From NCBI GenBank assembly GCA_033439765.1, contig JAULSN010000007.1, positions 2,046,001 through 2,110,000 on the forward strand: DNA of 64,000 nt, read 5' to 3'. Source of the stretch: Lasiosphaeria ovina. Taxonomy: Eukaryota; Ascomycota; Sordariomycetes; Sordariales; Lasiosphaeriaceae. Below are positions 1-11,670 of this stretch, one piece after another. The translations under genes were made by a program, and so were the position numbers. Each line of letters begins with the position of its first letter. Within the stretch, counting starts at the first letter, position 1. The notes under the pieces are model-generated. The model saw only the letters and a program-made list of their open reading frames with translations. It was not told the DNA's origin and did not search any database.

Positions 1-1678
1 AAACAGGTCGGCGGTGCTATCAGGTTTCCACAGAAATCACAGCTCAAGTATATTTCTGGTAGCAAATGGGGCAGGGATTACCCGGGCAGGTAGGATTGGA
101 TTGCGGCTTGTCCGCGTGGGGCGAGCTCCAACCGTCTCCAGCCTGCAGGCATTGGATCAAACTGCTAGCGAACGCTGGTAGGCCAGGCTGTCGCGCACTC
201 AGCCAGCCGAATCCGAAACACGTCAGTTGGTTCCATACGCCAAAATACTCACCCGACGCCTAATAAGTTTACCGGCTTCCCTTGGCGACGATGAGACTGA
301 ATTGTTTTCAAGTGATGCATTACGTTCTAGGTTGAACGCCCAAACTCAGTTGCTCGGCCATTGATATGGAATTGGATTAGGATATGTCTAAGAATTGCAG
401 GGACAAAGTTGCAGGTGCATGTTATCCGTGATGGATGGAATCTTTAAGCGGTGGCCAATGCTCGTCTAGCCCAAGAACAAACGGTCCTGCAGAGAGCTTT
501 GAATAACGCCACCCGCGATACAGCACCTTGTAACACCGAGAAACATTTCCTCGCCGTATAGTGTGTGCATTTTGGTTTGACCGAATCTAGAAGGAATCGA
601 TATGCTTCCAACTGGATACTCAAGGTAGGCAATGCACCAGATCTGCCCACCAGCAGCCTGCAGCGTAAATCTGCAGCAGATTAGGTGTCGTGGCTCCCAG
701 TTTCGGGACTTGTCTGCTGTGTGCCAACTGAAAACCGGGCTGTCCCTGGGTTCACAGGCTGAATGGCCAATGGACCGGCATTGGGTTCTGGCACCGCATC
801 GGCGCAGACGGGTATCTGCAAGGCGCTGGGGAGGCCACACAGACATTCAGCCACCCGAGCGACATTCATCAGCGTCATTTCCCTGGGCGAAGGCTGTGTA
901 ATTCGTTCCTGTCCGTCCCCTGCCGTCATTTCAGGGTTGGTATGGAAATTCAAACAAGACTCTCCGTGAATAGGACTGCGTTGCTGTGTTGACGCTGTAT
1001 CCTATAAGCCAAAGCGAATGAATTCAGGAATAACGCAACATAAATATTGGATGAAATGCAGATACATGCACTATACTCTGAACACATATACTGGACAAAA
1101 AGGACGCTGTCGCAATATTTGTTTCGACCTGTGTAACAATTTGTTCAATAAAAGCTCGGGCCCGTGTCACTTCGATCCGTCCGTACCCCAAATAGATTAT
1201 GTACAGTGTATTAGCCTGTGTGTTCGACAAAACGCACTGTGCAAGTGCTCCCGCCAAATTCCAGGCTGCAGGGGCTAAGGTTTGCCGCTGAAACAAGAAA
1301 CCACGTTCCCTTTTCTGATCACCCTCAAGATCGCGAACTCTCGAAGCCATCGCGTCGCTCGACTTTTATTTCTCGACTCGTGGCTCCGCTACCGTAATTG
1401 CTTCAACATATCGATTTTTAATTTCTCGCACCAGTGTCCGATACGAAGCCTCGCGACAGCGCCCCATTCAAATATTTCTCTTCGCGATCGAACCGCCGTG
1501 CGATTCCTCGCCTTTGCAATAGCCCAACAGCCGACGACTCGGCGCCCCATCATCTGGCGCCGACACATAGACAGTCTGCCTGTAGCGGGTCGCAGTTTGG
1601 CGTGCCCTCTCCCGGGACCTTTTGCGGCCGTTCCGCCCCGAGGCATCGCTTCGTAGACCGAGAAAACCCGCGGCCAAG
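1..1678. other. Upstream intergenic region, no supported gene
   Basis: No open frame here shows the codon bias or splice signals of the neighbouring genes. An 86-codon cysteine-containing frame at 1018-1278 has an equally long frame on the other strand and no signal peptide. The last 300 bases are CG-rich and probably hold the promoter and 5' leader of the syntaxin gene. Confidence 0.5.
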
Positions 1679-3004
1679 ATGGCTGTCGCCATAAACGACC
1701 GGACGGCCGAGTTTCGCCACATCGTCAGCGCAGCGAAGCGTCGCCAGGCTGCCAAAGCTGGCTCGCAGAGGCTTCTCAACGACGCCCAGAAGGCCGCTTC
1801 CGGAGGCGATGGGCAACCGCGAAGGTCCGAGTTCGCCAGGAAGGCCGCCGACATTGGGCGTGGAATATCGGGAACAATGGCAAAGCTAGAAAAGCTGGCG
1901 CAACGTAGGCAGCGATGCCCCTCTGACGGTCTCGCAGCGGATACTAACCGCTCGCAGTTGCCAAGAAGAAGACACTTTTTGATGACAGGCCGGTGGAAAT
2001 CAACGAGGTATGCTAGACAGACTCTGACGGACGTAACAACTGCCTCTCTGCGACTCCACCATTTGCGCCGCCCGCTATGCTCGTCCTGCTAACCCACCGA
2101 GCCAGTTGACCTTCATTATCAAGCAAGATCTGTCGACCCTGAACGAGGAGATTCGCGGCCTCCAGGCCCTTTCCCGGCGACTCCATCCGAAGCCGGACCA
2201 GGAGGGCGAAAATAATAAGAATATTCTCCTACTTCTGCAAGGGAAACTGGGGGATGTTGGTGCGAATTTCAAGGTAGGGATATGTCTGCTGGCGTATCTG
2301 GCGACAAGTTGCTAATAGGCGCGCAGGACGTTTTGGAAATCCGGACAAAAAACATACAGGCGTCGAGGTCCAGGACCGAGGCTTTCGTGTCCACAGTAGG
2401 CCAGCACGCGCACGCGTCCATACAACAGTCTGCGTCTCCACTTTACGGGACGCCGAATAGGGGGACGCCGTCTCCGGGAGCGGACTTGATCTCGCTGAAT
2501 CCGTCAGGGGACCAGCAGATGCAGATGCAAATGATGGAAGAGGGCCAGAACGTGTACATCCACCAGCGCGGACAGGCCATCGAGGCCATCGAGTCAACCA
2601 TTAATGAGCTCGGGTCAATGTAGGTTTGCTGCAAGTCTGTCGAGGATCCTTTCCGGACGTCGTGACTGACAAGATCGTCCTTTCAGCTTTGGGCAGCTCG
2701 CGAGCATGGTCAGCGAGCAGTCGGATATGATTCAGCGAATTGATGCCAACACGTAAGCAGACAACTTGAGACTTGGACGAGGGACTATACGCTGACACTA
2801 TAACAGAGAAGACGTGGTGGACAACGTCGAGGGCGCGCAGAAAGAGCTGCTCAAGTATTGGTCTCGCGTCTCGGGCAATCGCTGGTTGATAGCCAAGATG
2901 TTTGGAGTTCTTGTAGGTTGCCGCCCGACTCCGCCGCTGGCGCATTGCTAACGCTGCCCTGCTAGATGATTTTCTTCCTCCTCTGGGTATTAGTAGCTGG
3001 GTAA
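1679..3004 (+). CDS. sed5: Golgi t-SNARE syntaxin-5 (Sed5)
   Basis: Seven exons: 1679-1904, 1958-2007, 2106-2273, 2327-2619, 2687-2752, 2807-2912, 2966-3004; 315 residues. Sed5 is the Qa-SNARE of the cis-Golgi, needed for ER-to-Golgi and intra-Golgi fusion. The N-terminus carries the DRTAEF peptide (residues 7-12) that in Sed5/syntaxin-5 binds the SM protein Sly1. A helical N-terminal region follows, then a SNARE helix at about 222-285 with the zero-layer Gln at about 257 (SEQSDMIQRID), then a C-terminal hydrophobic anchor (MIFFLLWVLVAG) ending two residues after the membrane. The start codon sits in a good context (CCAAGATGG). All splice phases join without a stop, and the length matches the family. 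Family knowledge gives the function; the exon map is read directly. Confidence 0.95.
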
Positions 3005-4458
3005 ACTATTATGTCCCGAGGTTTGGTTTTGTAGCTCGCCGCTTGTCACTGTCACCCTATGCCCAACGCCGCATTATTTGGTCTTCTTGTATTAATACTT
3101 CTTCTTGTCACAACCTCTATAAACGAGTTTTTTTTTTCTCTCTGTCTGCATGCAAATCAGAAAAGGGGGCATCTTGGTCTAGACTATATTCCTTTTTATT
3201 ATTATATCAGCTTTGGGCATAGGATAGGGCATTATGCAATCGATCGGGGTTGTTTACTTTTCTTTCATGTTTTGCCGTCTACGGTCTACCGAGCTAACCT
3301 CTTTTTCTGTCTCTTTTGTGTAATTACGGCTGGTTGGAGAATAGGAAGTCGGAGTCGTGGCGATCTCAGTCGTAGTGGAAGAAACGAGAGATTATCGGCT
3401 CATACCATTTTTAGATTATGTGCTGCAACATGTTACACAAGCTGGTTGCTCAGTTGTTTAGTAGGTAGACTTGCGGTTATCTAGGTGTGTGCTAGTATAC
3501 TGTCCATTGGATAGATAGTATACATTCGTTTCGTCTGATCGTTCAATTCTCGGATGGAATGGGACGAAAGAGGCGAACGCGAGTTATGACGACTGCGCTC
3601 GGCCGCACCTCGACCGAAGGCGCCCCACAGCCTGACTGCATCAACTACCTCCTAGTCTAGTCGAGCCCACTTGCGAGACTAAAGAACTGGTTCTCTCACG
3701 AGATCGGATTTTCCACCTATGATGCAGTGCAAGAGTCTGGGATAGGACGGACCCTGGGTTTAGAGAGAGAATGAAACGGCGTGGGAGACAGGTTTCCCCC
3801 GATAACCGGCCCACGCGGGGTAGATCGAGGTAGGTACCCGCAATTGGGACCGAGGAGAGACGGGCAATGCTGCAAGTTCCTCGATGGGCGTTATGTAGGT
3901 TCTAGATAGACAGGTAGCTGGCTTCGCATATACTGCCTTGGTTGTGATTCAAGTGATCACAACGGCAGTCGACTAGGTAGATGGAAATAGGCAACTCTCG
4001 TTGTGGCAACCCCGCTCTCCTCCTCGTCTCCCATGTGTTGTGAGTCGGGTCTGGAACATGCAGAAGGGCGGATGGGTGATGCATTCACCATTTAGCCGTG
4101 ACGAACAGCACCCACCTCCTTGCCTTAGCTACGACATCTGCCCGCACTGTCGGGCGAACAGCCCGCGGGTCGTTTCATTTTATCCCACAGCAACGCCCAA
4201 ACAACACTCGGCGTCGGTTTTTCTCTTTTTCAACTTTGCCTGCCTGCTCTATTAAAGACACCTTGCTCTCTCTCTCTAACGATAGAGACGGAGACTCTTA
4301 CGAACCTGTCCAGTCGCGTGTTAGTGGCAGCAGTAAGCAGGTCGCGCCTAGTCGTCTCGTCTTCTTCAACGGCCCGGCCGTTCCTCGCAAGCAGAAGCAG
4401 AAGCAGAAGCAGAAGCAGTGCGGCGCAAACACAGACGCAGACACAGACACCGCTCAGC
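3005..4458. other. Intergenic region between sed5 and the reductase gene
   Basis: The first 500 bases are A+T-rich and pyrimidine-rich and look like the 3' end of sed5. A hydrophobic frame at 3059-3484 lies in this part and is not credible as a gene. The last 330 bases form an uninterrupted frame into the reductase start (see findings). An AGAAGC hexanucleotide repeat lies at about 4389-4418 and an ACAGAC-type repeat at about 4430-4450. Confidence 0.5.
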
Positions 4459-5773
4459 ATGGCCGCGCAGAAGACGTTCAAGCTGAACACGGGGCAGGAC
4501 ATTCCCGCGCTGGGGTTCGGTGAGTCGGTCCCGCCTGCCATGAAAACATGCCCCCCCAACCCCCAGAAACAATATGAAAGAAATCTGACAGACACAAACA
4601 GGAACCTGGCAAGCCGAGCCCGGCAAGGTCGAGACGGCGGTGGCGTACGCGCTCAAGGTAGGGTACCGGCTCGTCGACGGGGCGTACTGCTACGGCAACG
4701 AGGACGAGGTGGGCGCGGGCTTGGCCGAGGCGTTCGCGTCAGGCGCGCTGCGGCGCGAAGATGTCTTCGTCGTATCAAAGGTCTGGGCCACGTACAACAC
4801 GCGCGTCGAGCTCGGGCTGGACAAGAGCCTCAAGAGCCTCGGGCTGGACTATGTGGATCTGTTTCTTGTGGTGAGTGTGTTGTTGTCTGTCCCCCTTTGT
4901 TGTTGTTGTGAGACTTTGGTGAGCTGATTTGTTTTGTTGCGTGCTTGCAGCACTGGCCCCTTTTGCTGAACCCCAACGGTATGTTTTATTATTATTTCCT
5001 GGCCGGTCTTTTGTCGACTGTGAATGTAAAAATGCTGACCGAAAGCCGCCAGGAAACGACGACAAGTTCCCCAAGCTGCCTAACGGCGAGCGCGATATCA
5101 TCCGCTCGCACAACCACGTCGACACGTGGAAGCAGATGGAGAAGCTGCCGGCGACGGGCAAGACGCGCGCCATCGGCGTGTCCAACGTACGCCCTCTGAC
5201 CCACCCCTTTCTTCGCTCAACAACACATCTAACAGCGCAACAGTACAGCAAGCGCTACCTCGAGCAGCTGCTGCCGCACGCGACCATCGTGCCGGCGGTC
5301 AACCAGATTGAGAACCACCCGCAGCTGCCGCAGCAGGAGATTGTTGACCTGTGCCGCGCGAAGGGCATCCACATCATGGCGTACAGCCCGCTGGGCAGCA
5401 CGGGTGGGCCGCTGATGACGGCGGAGCCGGTGCTGGCCGTCGCGAAGAAGCACGGCGTAAAGCCAGCGGCTGTGCTGCTGAGCTACCACAGTGCGTTTTT
5501 CCCTCGCCTCCTTACAAATCATGGAATAGGGATTGGGGCGACGCTAACCCTTCTTTTTTCTGTCTCAAAGTCCCTCGCGGCAGCACGGTGCTAGCCAAGT
5601 CGGTCACGCCCGAGCGCATCAAGGAGAACCTGGCGCTGGTCGACCTCGACGCCGACGACATGCGGGCGCTCGACGCGTACTCGGACGGCCTGGCGCGCGA
5701 GCGCAAGCTGCGGCGCTACGTGTACCCGCCGTTTGGCGTCGAGTTTGGGTTCCCCGACAAGTCGAATCTGTAG
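4459..5773 (+). CDS. Aldo-keto reductase
   Basis: Six exons: 4459-4519, 4602-4870, 4951-4978, 5053-5186, 5244-5490, 5571-5773. A classic (alpha/beta)8 NADPH-dependent aldo-keto reductase that reduces aldehydes or sugars; the substrate cannot be told from sequence. The catalytic tetrad of the family is present: Asp46 and Tyr51 (VDGAYCYGNE), Lys80 (VSKVW) and His111 (LVHWP). The C-terminal cofactor-binding stretch (RGSTVLAKSVTPERIKENL) is also typical. Length is as expected for the family. Residues 1-20 contain the usual beta-hairpin (LNTGQDIPALGFG), so the first ATG gives a complete protein. Two introns are unusually close together around a 28-nt exon. The frame stays open for about 110 codons upstream without an ATG, so a non-AUG extended form is possible. 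Confidence 0.92.
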
Positions 5774-6431
5774 GTACCTAGGTAGCTAGCTGTTGGTTGT
5801 TGGTTTTGCTGGTGTAGACTATGTTGTGTGTGTTGAAGAAGTAGGTGGGGGTTAAGTGTATATATTCCCATGTTTGATGGCAAAGAGTTTACCTGTCCTC
5901 GGTATATCTGCCTTGATATGTCTCCCTGGTTCTGCATTCTGCGCCACTAGACAGACCTCGTTTGGATAGAGGTGACGAGTTTGAAGCCCTGTTTGCGTAC
6001 GGGCACTTGGCGAGACGGAAACTTTCGTTTTTTCTTGAAGTCTGGACGAGGTTAAATCTAGACCGAAGCGTCCATATTTGAAGAAGGCCACATATCGCTC
6101 TCTCTCGTCTAATGAAATGGTATTGCGATGACGTCAATTACTAAAGGGGGCTCGTCCGAAATACATATCCCGAAGCTAAAATATCCAAGAACCCCTTAAA
6201 CAACCACGCTTCCACCCCCCGACACCCACAAACACGGCAAAGAGATTCTTGATATTACAAGTATATTATTCCATGGGCACCTATATATATGTATACCAAC
6301 CCAGCCCGGCGATTAAATGATTGCCCCTTTTCTCCTTGTATTACCCCGGCTGTATGTACCCCGTTGTCCATTCCGCCTTCCCGTCAGCCGCTGACACGCA
6401 CACACACGCGCACACAAATAACAAAACAAGA
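5774..6431. other. Intergenic region between convergent genes
   Basis: Holds the 3' ends of the reductase (+) and the membrane-protein gene (-). It begins with the TAGGTACCTAGGTAG motif that recurs in other intergenic parts of the window. A CA-rich run lies at 6395-6418. No coding signal was seen. Confidence 0.5.
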
Positions 6432-8664
6432 CTACTGCGGTGGGTGTTGCTGAGGTTGCGGTGGGTGTTGCGGCGGCGGCGCTTGATGTTGTGCTTCCTG
6501 CGGCTGTGGCGAGCTGCCCTGGACTTCCTGGGGCGGCTGTGGCTCGCGCGTGCCGCTCATCTCGGCCATGTGTTGCGGCGGTGGCGCCTGGGGCTGCGGC
6601 TGGTACAGGACCTGCTGGCCGCCCTGGTTCTGATACTGCTGCGGAGGGTACTGCTGCTGGGGCGCGAAGCCACCCTGCGGCTGCGGCGGCGACTGCATGT
6701 GCACGTAGCCGCCAGCTTCCTGGCTGTAGACCAACTGCGGCTGCTGCGGCGGGTAGTACTGCTGCCCGGGGGGAGGGGATTGGTTGTAGAACTGCTGTGG
6801 CTGTTGCGGTTGCTGCTGGTAGGGATACTGGGGGTTGTTGTAGACGTACTGACCGTTGGCCTCGTTCATTTCCGGGATGGGTGGCGGGTAGCTCTGTCCA
6901 TTGCCCGGTGGCCCTGGGGTGCCGTTGCTGTTGCTGGGCGAGTACGATGCGTGCGAGGGCGGTACGGCGCCGGCATAATAGCCAGGAATCCCCGAGCTGT
7001 TGTCGCTGATGCCGCCGGCTGATGTGCCCGTATGCTGGGGACCGAGCGCCGACACGCTCGACGCTGTGACGGACGGGTCTTGCTTCACAGGCGCTCCATA
7101 GGGCCCAGGGGCGTATTGGCCACCGGGCGGGACAGCTTGTTGGTGATGGAGCTCGGCCGGGCCACTGGGAGCAGGGGGTTGCTGCTGCCCAGCAGCCTTT
7201 TCGGTCAGGAGCTGCTTCGTCTTTCTGTGAGACCTCCAGAGGCAGAAGGCGAGGGTTCCGATGAGAATGACGGCGACGGCGGTACCGGCGCCAATGCCGG
7301 CCTTGGCAGCAGTCGACAGCCCGCCGCTGCCCGAGGACGACGACGCGACGGGGAACTGCATGGACCAAACAATGTTGACGACAGCCGACGTCGGCTTGGA
7401 CGTGTCGGTTGGGTTGCCTGGCACGCCTACGGTAACGTTGGGCGGCGTGGCCGTGGTTCTGATGGAGCTGTAGCAAGGAGTCTGGCCGCCAACGGCGGAT
7501 GTGAAGGGCCAGTAGCCACTGTGGTAAGATTAGCGCTGGGTTCTCTCGACAGCAAGAGATAGAGAGGGTCAGACGTACTTGGGACAGCACCCTCCTGAGA
7601 TGGAGTAGTAGTCGTCGGCGCAGTTGGCCAGGACAGCCTGGGCGCTGTCGGCGGGCACAGGGAAGTTGACGCCCACGTTGTTGACGGTATCAGAGCCGGT
7701 TCCACCGCCGCCGCCGCCGCCACTGCCACTCCCCGTCGCCGCAGCCGCCGAGGCGGTGGCTACTTTCCAGGGGCAGCACTCGGGGCGGTCGCTATTGCAG
7801 CCGTGGAAGCCGGCAAAGAAAACAGTGCTCCCGGCGTCGACCAGAGTGAAATCGGTACTGGCCGTGCAGGCGCCAGAAAGCAAAGAGCCACTGCCAGAGT
7901 AGAGCGGCGAGTTGGTATGGATCGGCCTCGTGGGATTCCTGGCGGTGACGAAAGTAACAGATCTGGTCATCATGTTAGTCTGCTCCGGGCTGGAGAAGCT
8001 GAGGTACCTACTTGAAGCTCAGAGGAACAGTCTCACTGTGGGCACGGTTGATTAGCAGGGCAACACTGACGACACAGCGGCCGGTCTACTCACGGAGGCT
8101 TCAGCTGGGCCATGACACTGGGCGGGATGGATCCGCAGAATTCGGAGTAGTAGTCGGTTTGGAACTCGGCAAAGTCTTTCGGGTGGTCAGCCAGGATCAA
8201 GAGACACACGGAGTCATTGGCGGCAGACCTGTGGTGCCCAGATAGTAGCTCGAGCAGCTGCCGGTGGCGATCTGGGAATAGTAACAGTTGAGGTACGAGA
8301 TGCCATAGGTGCAGTAGCAGGCCGTGGCCTGGGCCTCCAACGACGAGTAGTCGGTCTCTTGGTAGTCGAAGCTGCAGCTGCTGATGAAGTTTGCGCAGGT
8401 GGCGAGGCCGTCATAATTCTGGATTAGTCGCCGATTAGTCCCTTATCTAGATTGGCACATGACGACAAGCGGACGTACGAAGCAACTGCTGTAGTCACCG
8501 TAGTCGTACGTGAAGCCATCGATGGTGGTCACGGCGCGCGGCCTAAGGAAGGGATGGTTGGCGTCGAACGCGTTGACCAAGGCGGGTGCGAGGGTGGGCA
8601 GCAGGGTGGGCGCGGCCAGCGTGAGGGCCGGCGTGGGCGCTGGGGTGAGCGAGGCCGTCAACAT
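6432..8664 (-). CDS. Single-pass membrane protein, Cys-rich ectodomain and Pro/Gln-rich tail
   Basis: Six exons on the minus strand: 8664-8479, 8418-8229, 8175-8094, 8035-8012, 7962-7579, 7518-6432; 650 residues. It opens with a hydrophobic, Ala/Leu/Pro-rich signal peptide of about 30 residues. The ectodomain (to about residue 360) has many Cys, Tyr and Ser residues and a glycine linker of six to seven Gly. A transmembrane helix lies at about 363-383 (AVAVILIGTLAFCLW), followed by basic residues (RSHRKTK) and a tail of about 265 residues rich in Pro, Gln and Tyr. The topology resembles fungal cell-wall sensors, but I see no WSC or other named domain, so the role is inference only. One exon is only 24 nt. 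The opposite strand has long shadow frames because the tail is Gln-rich. Confidence 0.82.
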
Positions 8665-10074
8665 GGCGGGCAGATATCCTCCTGGACTTGTCGTCTTGAA
8701 AGTCGAAGTCTGCGATGGCGTCGACTCTTGTTTGAGGACGACACGAAAGCTGGGGGGGAAGAGGGATGCAGCAGGCTGGCACCGAGAACAAATTCAAATT
8801 ACCAGCTACCAACTGCTCTCCCCCCTCGCTTTTTCCCTCTCCCTTCTCTCAGCCTCACTCGACCGCCACCGAGCTCCGAACTCATTTTAGCTTGGTTGTT
8901 GACCAGAGCTTGGCTGTTCTGGGCTCGCCCAGACACGAAGCCCAGGGGGTTGCCGCTGGTGGAAATGGAGGGTCGATGTGCCCAATCGTAGCCTGGGCCG
9001 CATCGCCGTGCATGGCCCATGGCACGCCGGGCGGCGTCTGATAGGCCGGCCGAAGCGGGAGCCGGGGGGGGGTGCCTGCCAGCTGAAAATGCGTTTGCCC
9101 ATGTGAAGCGAGCGCCCTATCAGAGCCGGCTAGGCTGCCGGGGTCATGGAGCCATGTGCGGGGGAGGATTGGGATTGGGGATGCGCACTGCCCCAAATAA
9201 ATCCCCTCACCGTGGTCCCGGTCGGCGTCTCCCCTCACAGCGAGTGAATAGATTGCAGTGCAGTGAAGGTGCGCCAAGTGCAAGTCGTTTGCACCGGCTG
9301 GATTGGCCATTAATAGCGCCATGCAGGCGGCGATGACGATGCCGAGCTTGCCGTTGAGACGGGCGCTCTGCCGGTCTGTCCAAGTGCAGCCTCGGTGACG
9401 GTGATTTTGGTGGTCTGGTGGTCGGTTCAGAAGACGGCAGCATTCCATTATTCTGTTGGTTGTGTAGGATGTGCAATGGATAGATAACCTTTATCAGACG
9501 ACAGCTTAATCGGGACAGCATTGCGCGCAGCGCACAGGCCAACGACACTACATACACCCCACTCATCTAGATACACAGGCAAGACAGGTTATCGTCATCA
9601 ACCACGTGGTGATGCTTCAAGTCCAAACCCCACTTACATAAGGTACACACTTAAAATACAAACGGCATGGAACCTTTGAGTCCTGACAGCTGCGGCATGA
9701 GAACCCCGCCGAGCCGCAACGCTGGCCTGCCCCATTCTATAACAGAGCCGCCGCCCGCCCGCCCGCTCGGGATGCGTGGCCGGGCGGGTAAATGGGGATA
9801 AATACAGACATGGCCACTTTTTGGTTGTTCGCTGGAAATAAGGGACAAGTTGTCGGTCGAGCTTTGTCGGTCGGGGAGGGGGTATATATCACCAATGGCA
9901 GTCCCGTATTATTGCCCGTCATCGGCCATATGTGTCTGTCTGTCGGTAGGTAGCCAGCGGCATTTCTCAAGTCAAAGTCAAACTCAAAGATATTTTACCC
10001 TGTATCTATCTACACGCAGACACTGCAGAGCATCCCTCTACACACAAATCACGAGATAAACAGCAACCGCAGCC
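8665..10074. other. Divergent promoter region
   Basis: About 1.4 kb between the minus-strand membrane-protein gene and the plus-strand GH43 gene. Both promoters and 5' leaders must lie here. Open frames on both strands are short, overlap each other and lack consistent codon bias, so no further gene is supported. Confidence 0.5.
9883..9896 (+). promoter_or_regulatory. Possible TATA and CCAAT elements of the GH43 gene
   Basis: A TATATAT run is followed directly by CCAATGG, about 180-190 bases before the GH43 start codon. CCAAT is the binding core of the fungal HAP/CBC complex. The assignment rests on motif and position only. Confidence 0.3.
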
Positions 10075-11149
10075 ATGGCGCCGCTCATCACGCACCTGTA
10101 CACGGCGGACCCGTCGGCGCACGTGTTCGAGGGTCGCCTGTACATCTACCCGTCGCACGACCGCGAGACGGACATTGCCTTCAACGACAACGGCGACCGT
10201 ACGTCCGTCTTTTGCCTTGTACCCATCCTTGCCTAGGTAGGTATAGTTGTCCGTCGGCTAACCAAGGTATACTGTATCAGAGTACGACATGGCCGACTAC
10301 CACGTCTTCAGCACGTCCTCGCTGGACCCATCGGCGTCGGTCGTCGACCACGGCGTAGTCCTGCGCGCCGAGGACATTCCCTGGGTGTCCAAGCAGCTGT
10401 GGGCGCCGGACGCGGCGTACAAAGACGGGCGGTACTACCTGTACTTCCCCGCGCGGGACCACGCGGGGGTATTCCGGATCGGCGTGGCCATAGGAAATTC
10501 ACCGACGGGACCCTTCGCGGCCGACCCGGACCCGATCCCGGGCTCGTACAGCATCGACCCGGCGGCGTTCGTCGACGCCGACGGCGAGGCGTACCTGTAC
10601 TTTGGCGGGCTGTGGGGCGGCCAGCTGCAGTGCTACCAGGGCGGGCTGGGCGCGGACGCGTTCGACGGGGGCTGGCAGGGCGCGCGCGAGCCGACGGGAC
10701 CGGGAGCGGTGGCCATGGGTCCCCGCGTGGCGCGGCTCGCGGGGGACATGCGGAGTTTTACGGGGGAAGGGGTGCGGGAGGTGGAGATTCTCGCGCCAGA
10801 AACGGGCGAGCGGCTGGCGGCCGACGACCACGCGCGGCGGTTCTTCGAGGCGGCGTGGATGCACCGCCGCGGCGACACATACTACTTCAGCTACTCGACG
10901 GGCGACACGCACTACCTGTGCTACGCGACGGGCAGCAGCCCGTACGGGCCGTTCACATACGCGGGCCGCATCCTCGAGCCGGTGCTCGGGTGGACTACTC
11001 ATCATAGTATTGTCGAGTTCCAGGGCCGCTGGTGGCTGTTCCACCACGACTGCGAGCTCAGCGGCGGCGTCAACCACCTGCGGTCCGTCAAGGTCAAGGA
11101 GATCTTCTACGACGCTGATGGTAAGATTGTGTCGGAGAAGCCCGAGTGA
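10075..11149 (+). CDS. Glycoside hydrolase family 43 (arabinanase/xylosidase type)
   Basis: Two exons, 10075-10198 and 10281-11149; 330 residues. GH43 enzymes are five-bladed beta-propellers that cleave arabinose or xylose linkages. Three acidic residues fit the family's catalytic set: Asp12 (TADPSAHVF) as base, Asp134 (YSIDPAAF) as pKa modulator and Glu231 (FFEAAWMHR) as acid. Blade-like repeats such as DGRYYLYFPARD and GDTYYFSYS are visible. There is no signal peptide: the N-terminus (MAPLITHLYTADPS) begins almost at the catalytic Asp, so the enzyme is probably intracellular and acts on imported oligosaccharides. Specificity between arabinan, arabinoxylan and xylo-oligosaccharides cannot be decided. 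The intron falls early, as in many family members. Confidence 0.9.
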
Positions 11150-11670
11150 GAGACTATCCGGTGTCGTTGTGTAGACGAAAAGGTGCGAAGTAGATGTGCC
11201 ATTGTGTATGTATTCTCTTGTCATGGGTGGAATAGGGGTAGAGTGAATGACCGGATGTAAATAAAATAAAACCAACAAGAACAGGAACACCAATGAAATG
11301 GCGCTACATGGAAAAAAATCACAGTCCTGCATTCATTGATGCAACTACAAGCCCAACCCCTATATCCAGAAACAACAACCCCCCCCCCCCCCCCCCCCCC
11401 CGCCCCCCGGATGAGTTGTGTATATGTGTCCAAATGTGTAAATGTATGTATAATATGCCGTCCCAACCGTGCCATGCCCCCCATTTCATTTACTTTATCA
11501 TATCGTGCCCGTATCATGGCCAACAGAAGAAAAACCGAACAAAAACCCCTAGGTAACTAGGTAGAAGCCCGCCCGTGCATCTAATCTCTCTGACACACAC
11601 ACACACACACACACAAACACGCACGCAACAAAAGAGAGATTCGGTGACAGATAGAGATTATAAAAAAAAA
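11150..11670. other. Intergenic region between convergent genes, with poly-C and CA runs
   Basis: Contains the 3' ends of GH43 (+) and the lipase (-). A homopolymer of about 23 C lies at 11379-11401, a (CA)n run near 11594-11613, and a CCTAGGTAACTAGGTAG motif at 11549-11565. No gene seen. Confidence 0.6.

Noticed and set aside
1018..1278. 86-residue frame with many Cys
   Set aside because: No signal peptide, no codon bias, and an overlapping frame of 108 codons on the opposite strand.
3059..3484. 141-codon hydrophobic frame after sed5
   Set aside because: A+T-rich 3' sequence with no codon bias; hydrophobicity comes from T-runs.
6321..7022. Plus-strand frame of 233 codons
   Set aside because: Antisense to the Pro/Gln-rich tail of the membrane protein; gives only Arg/Leu-rich shadow sequence.
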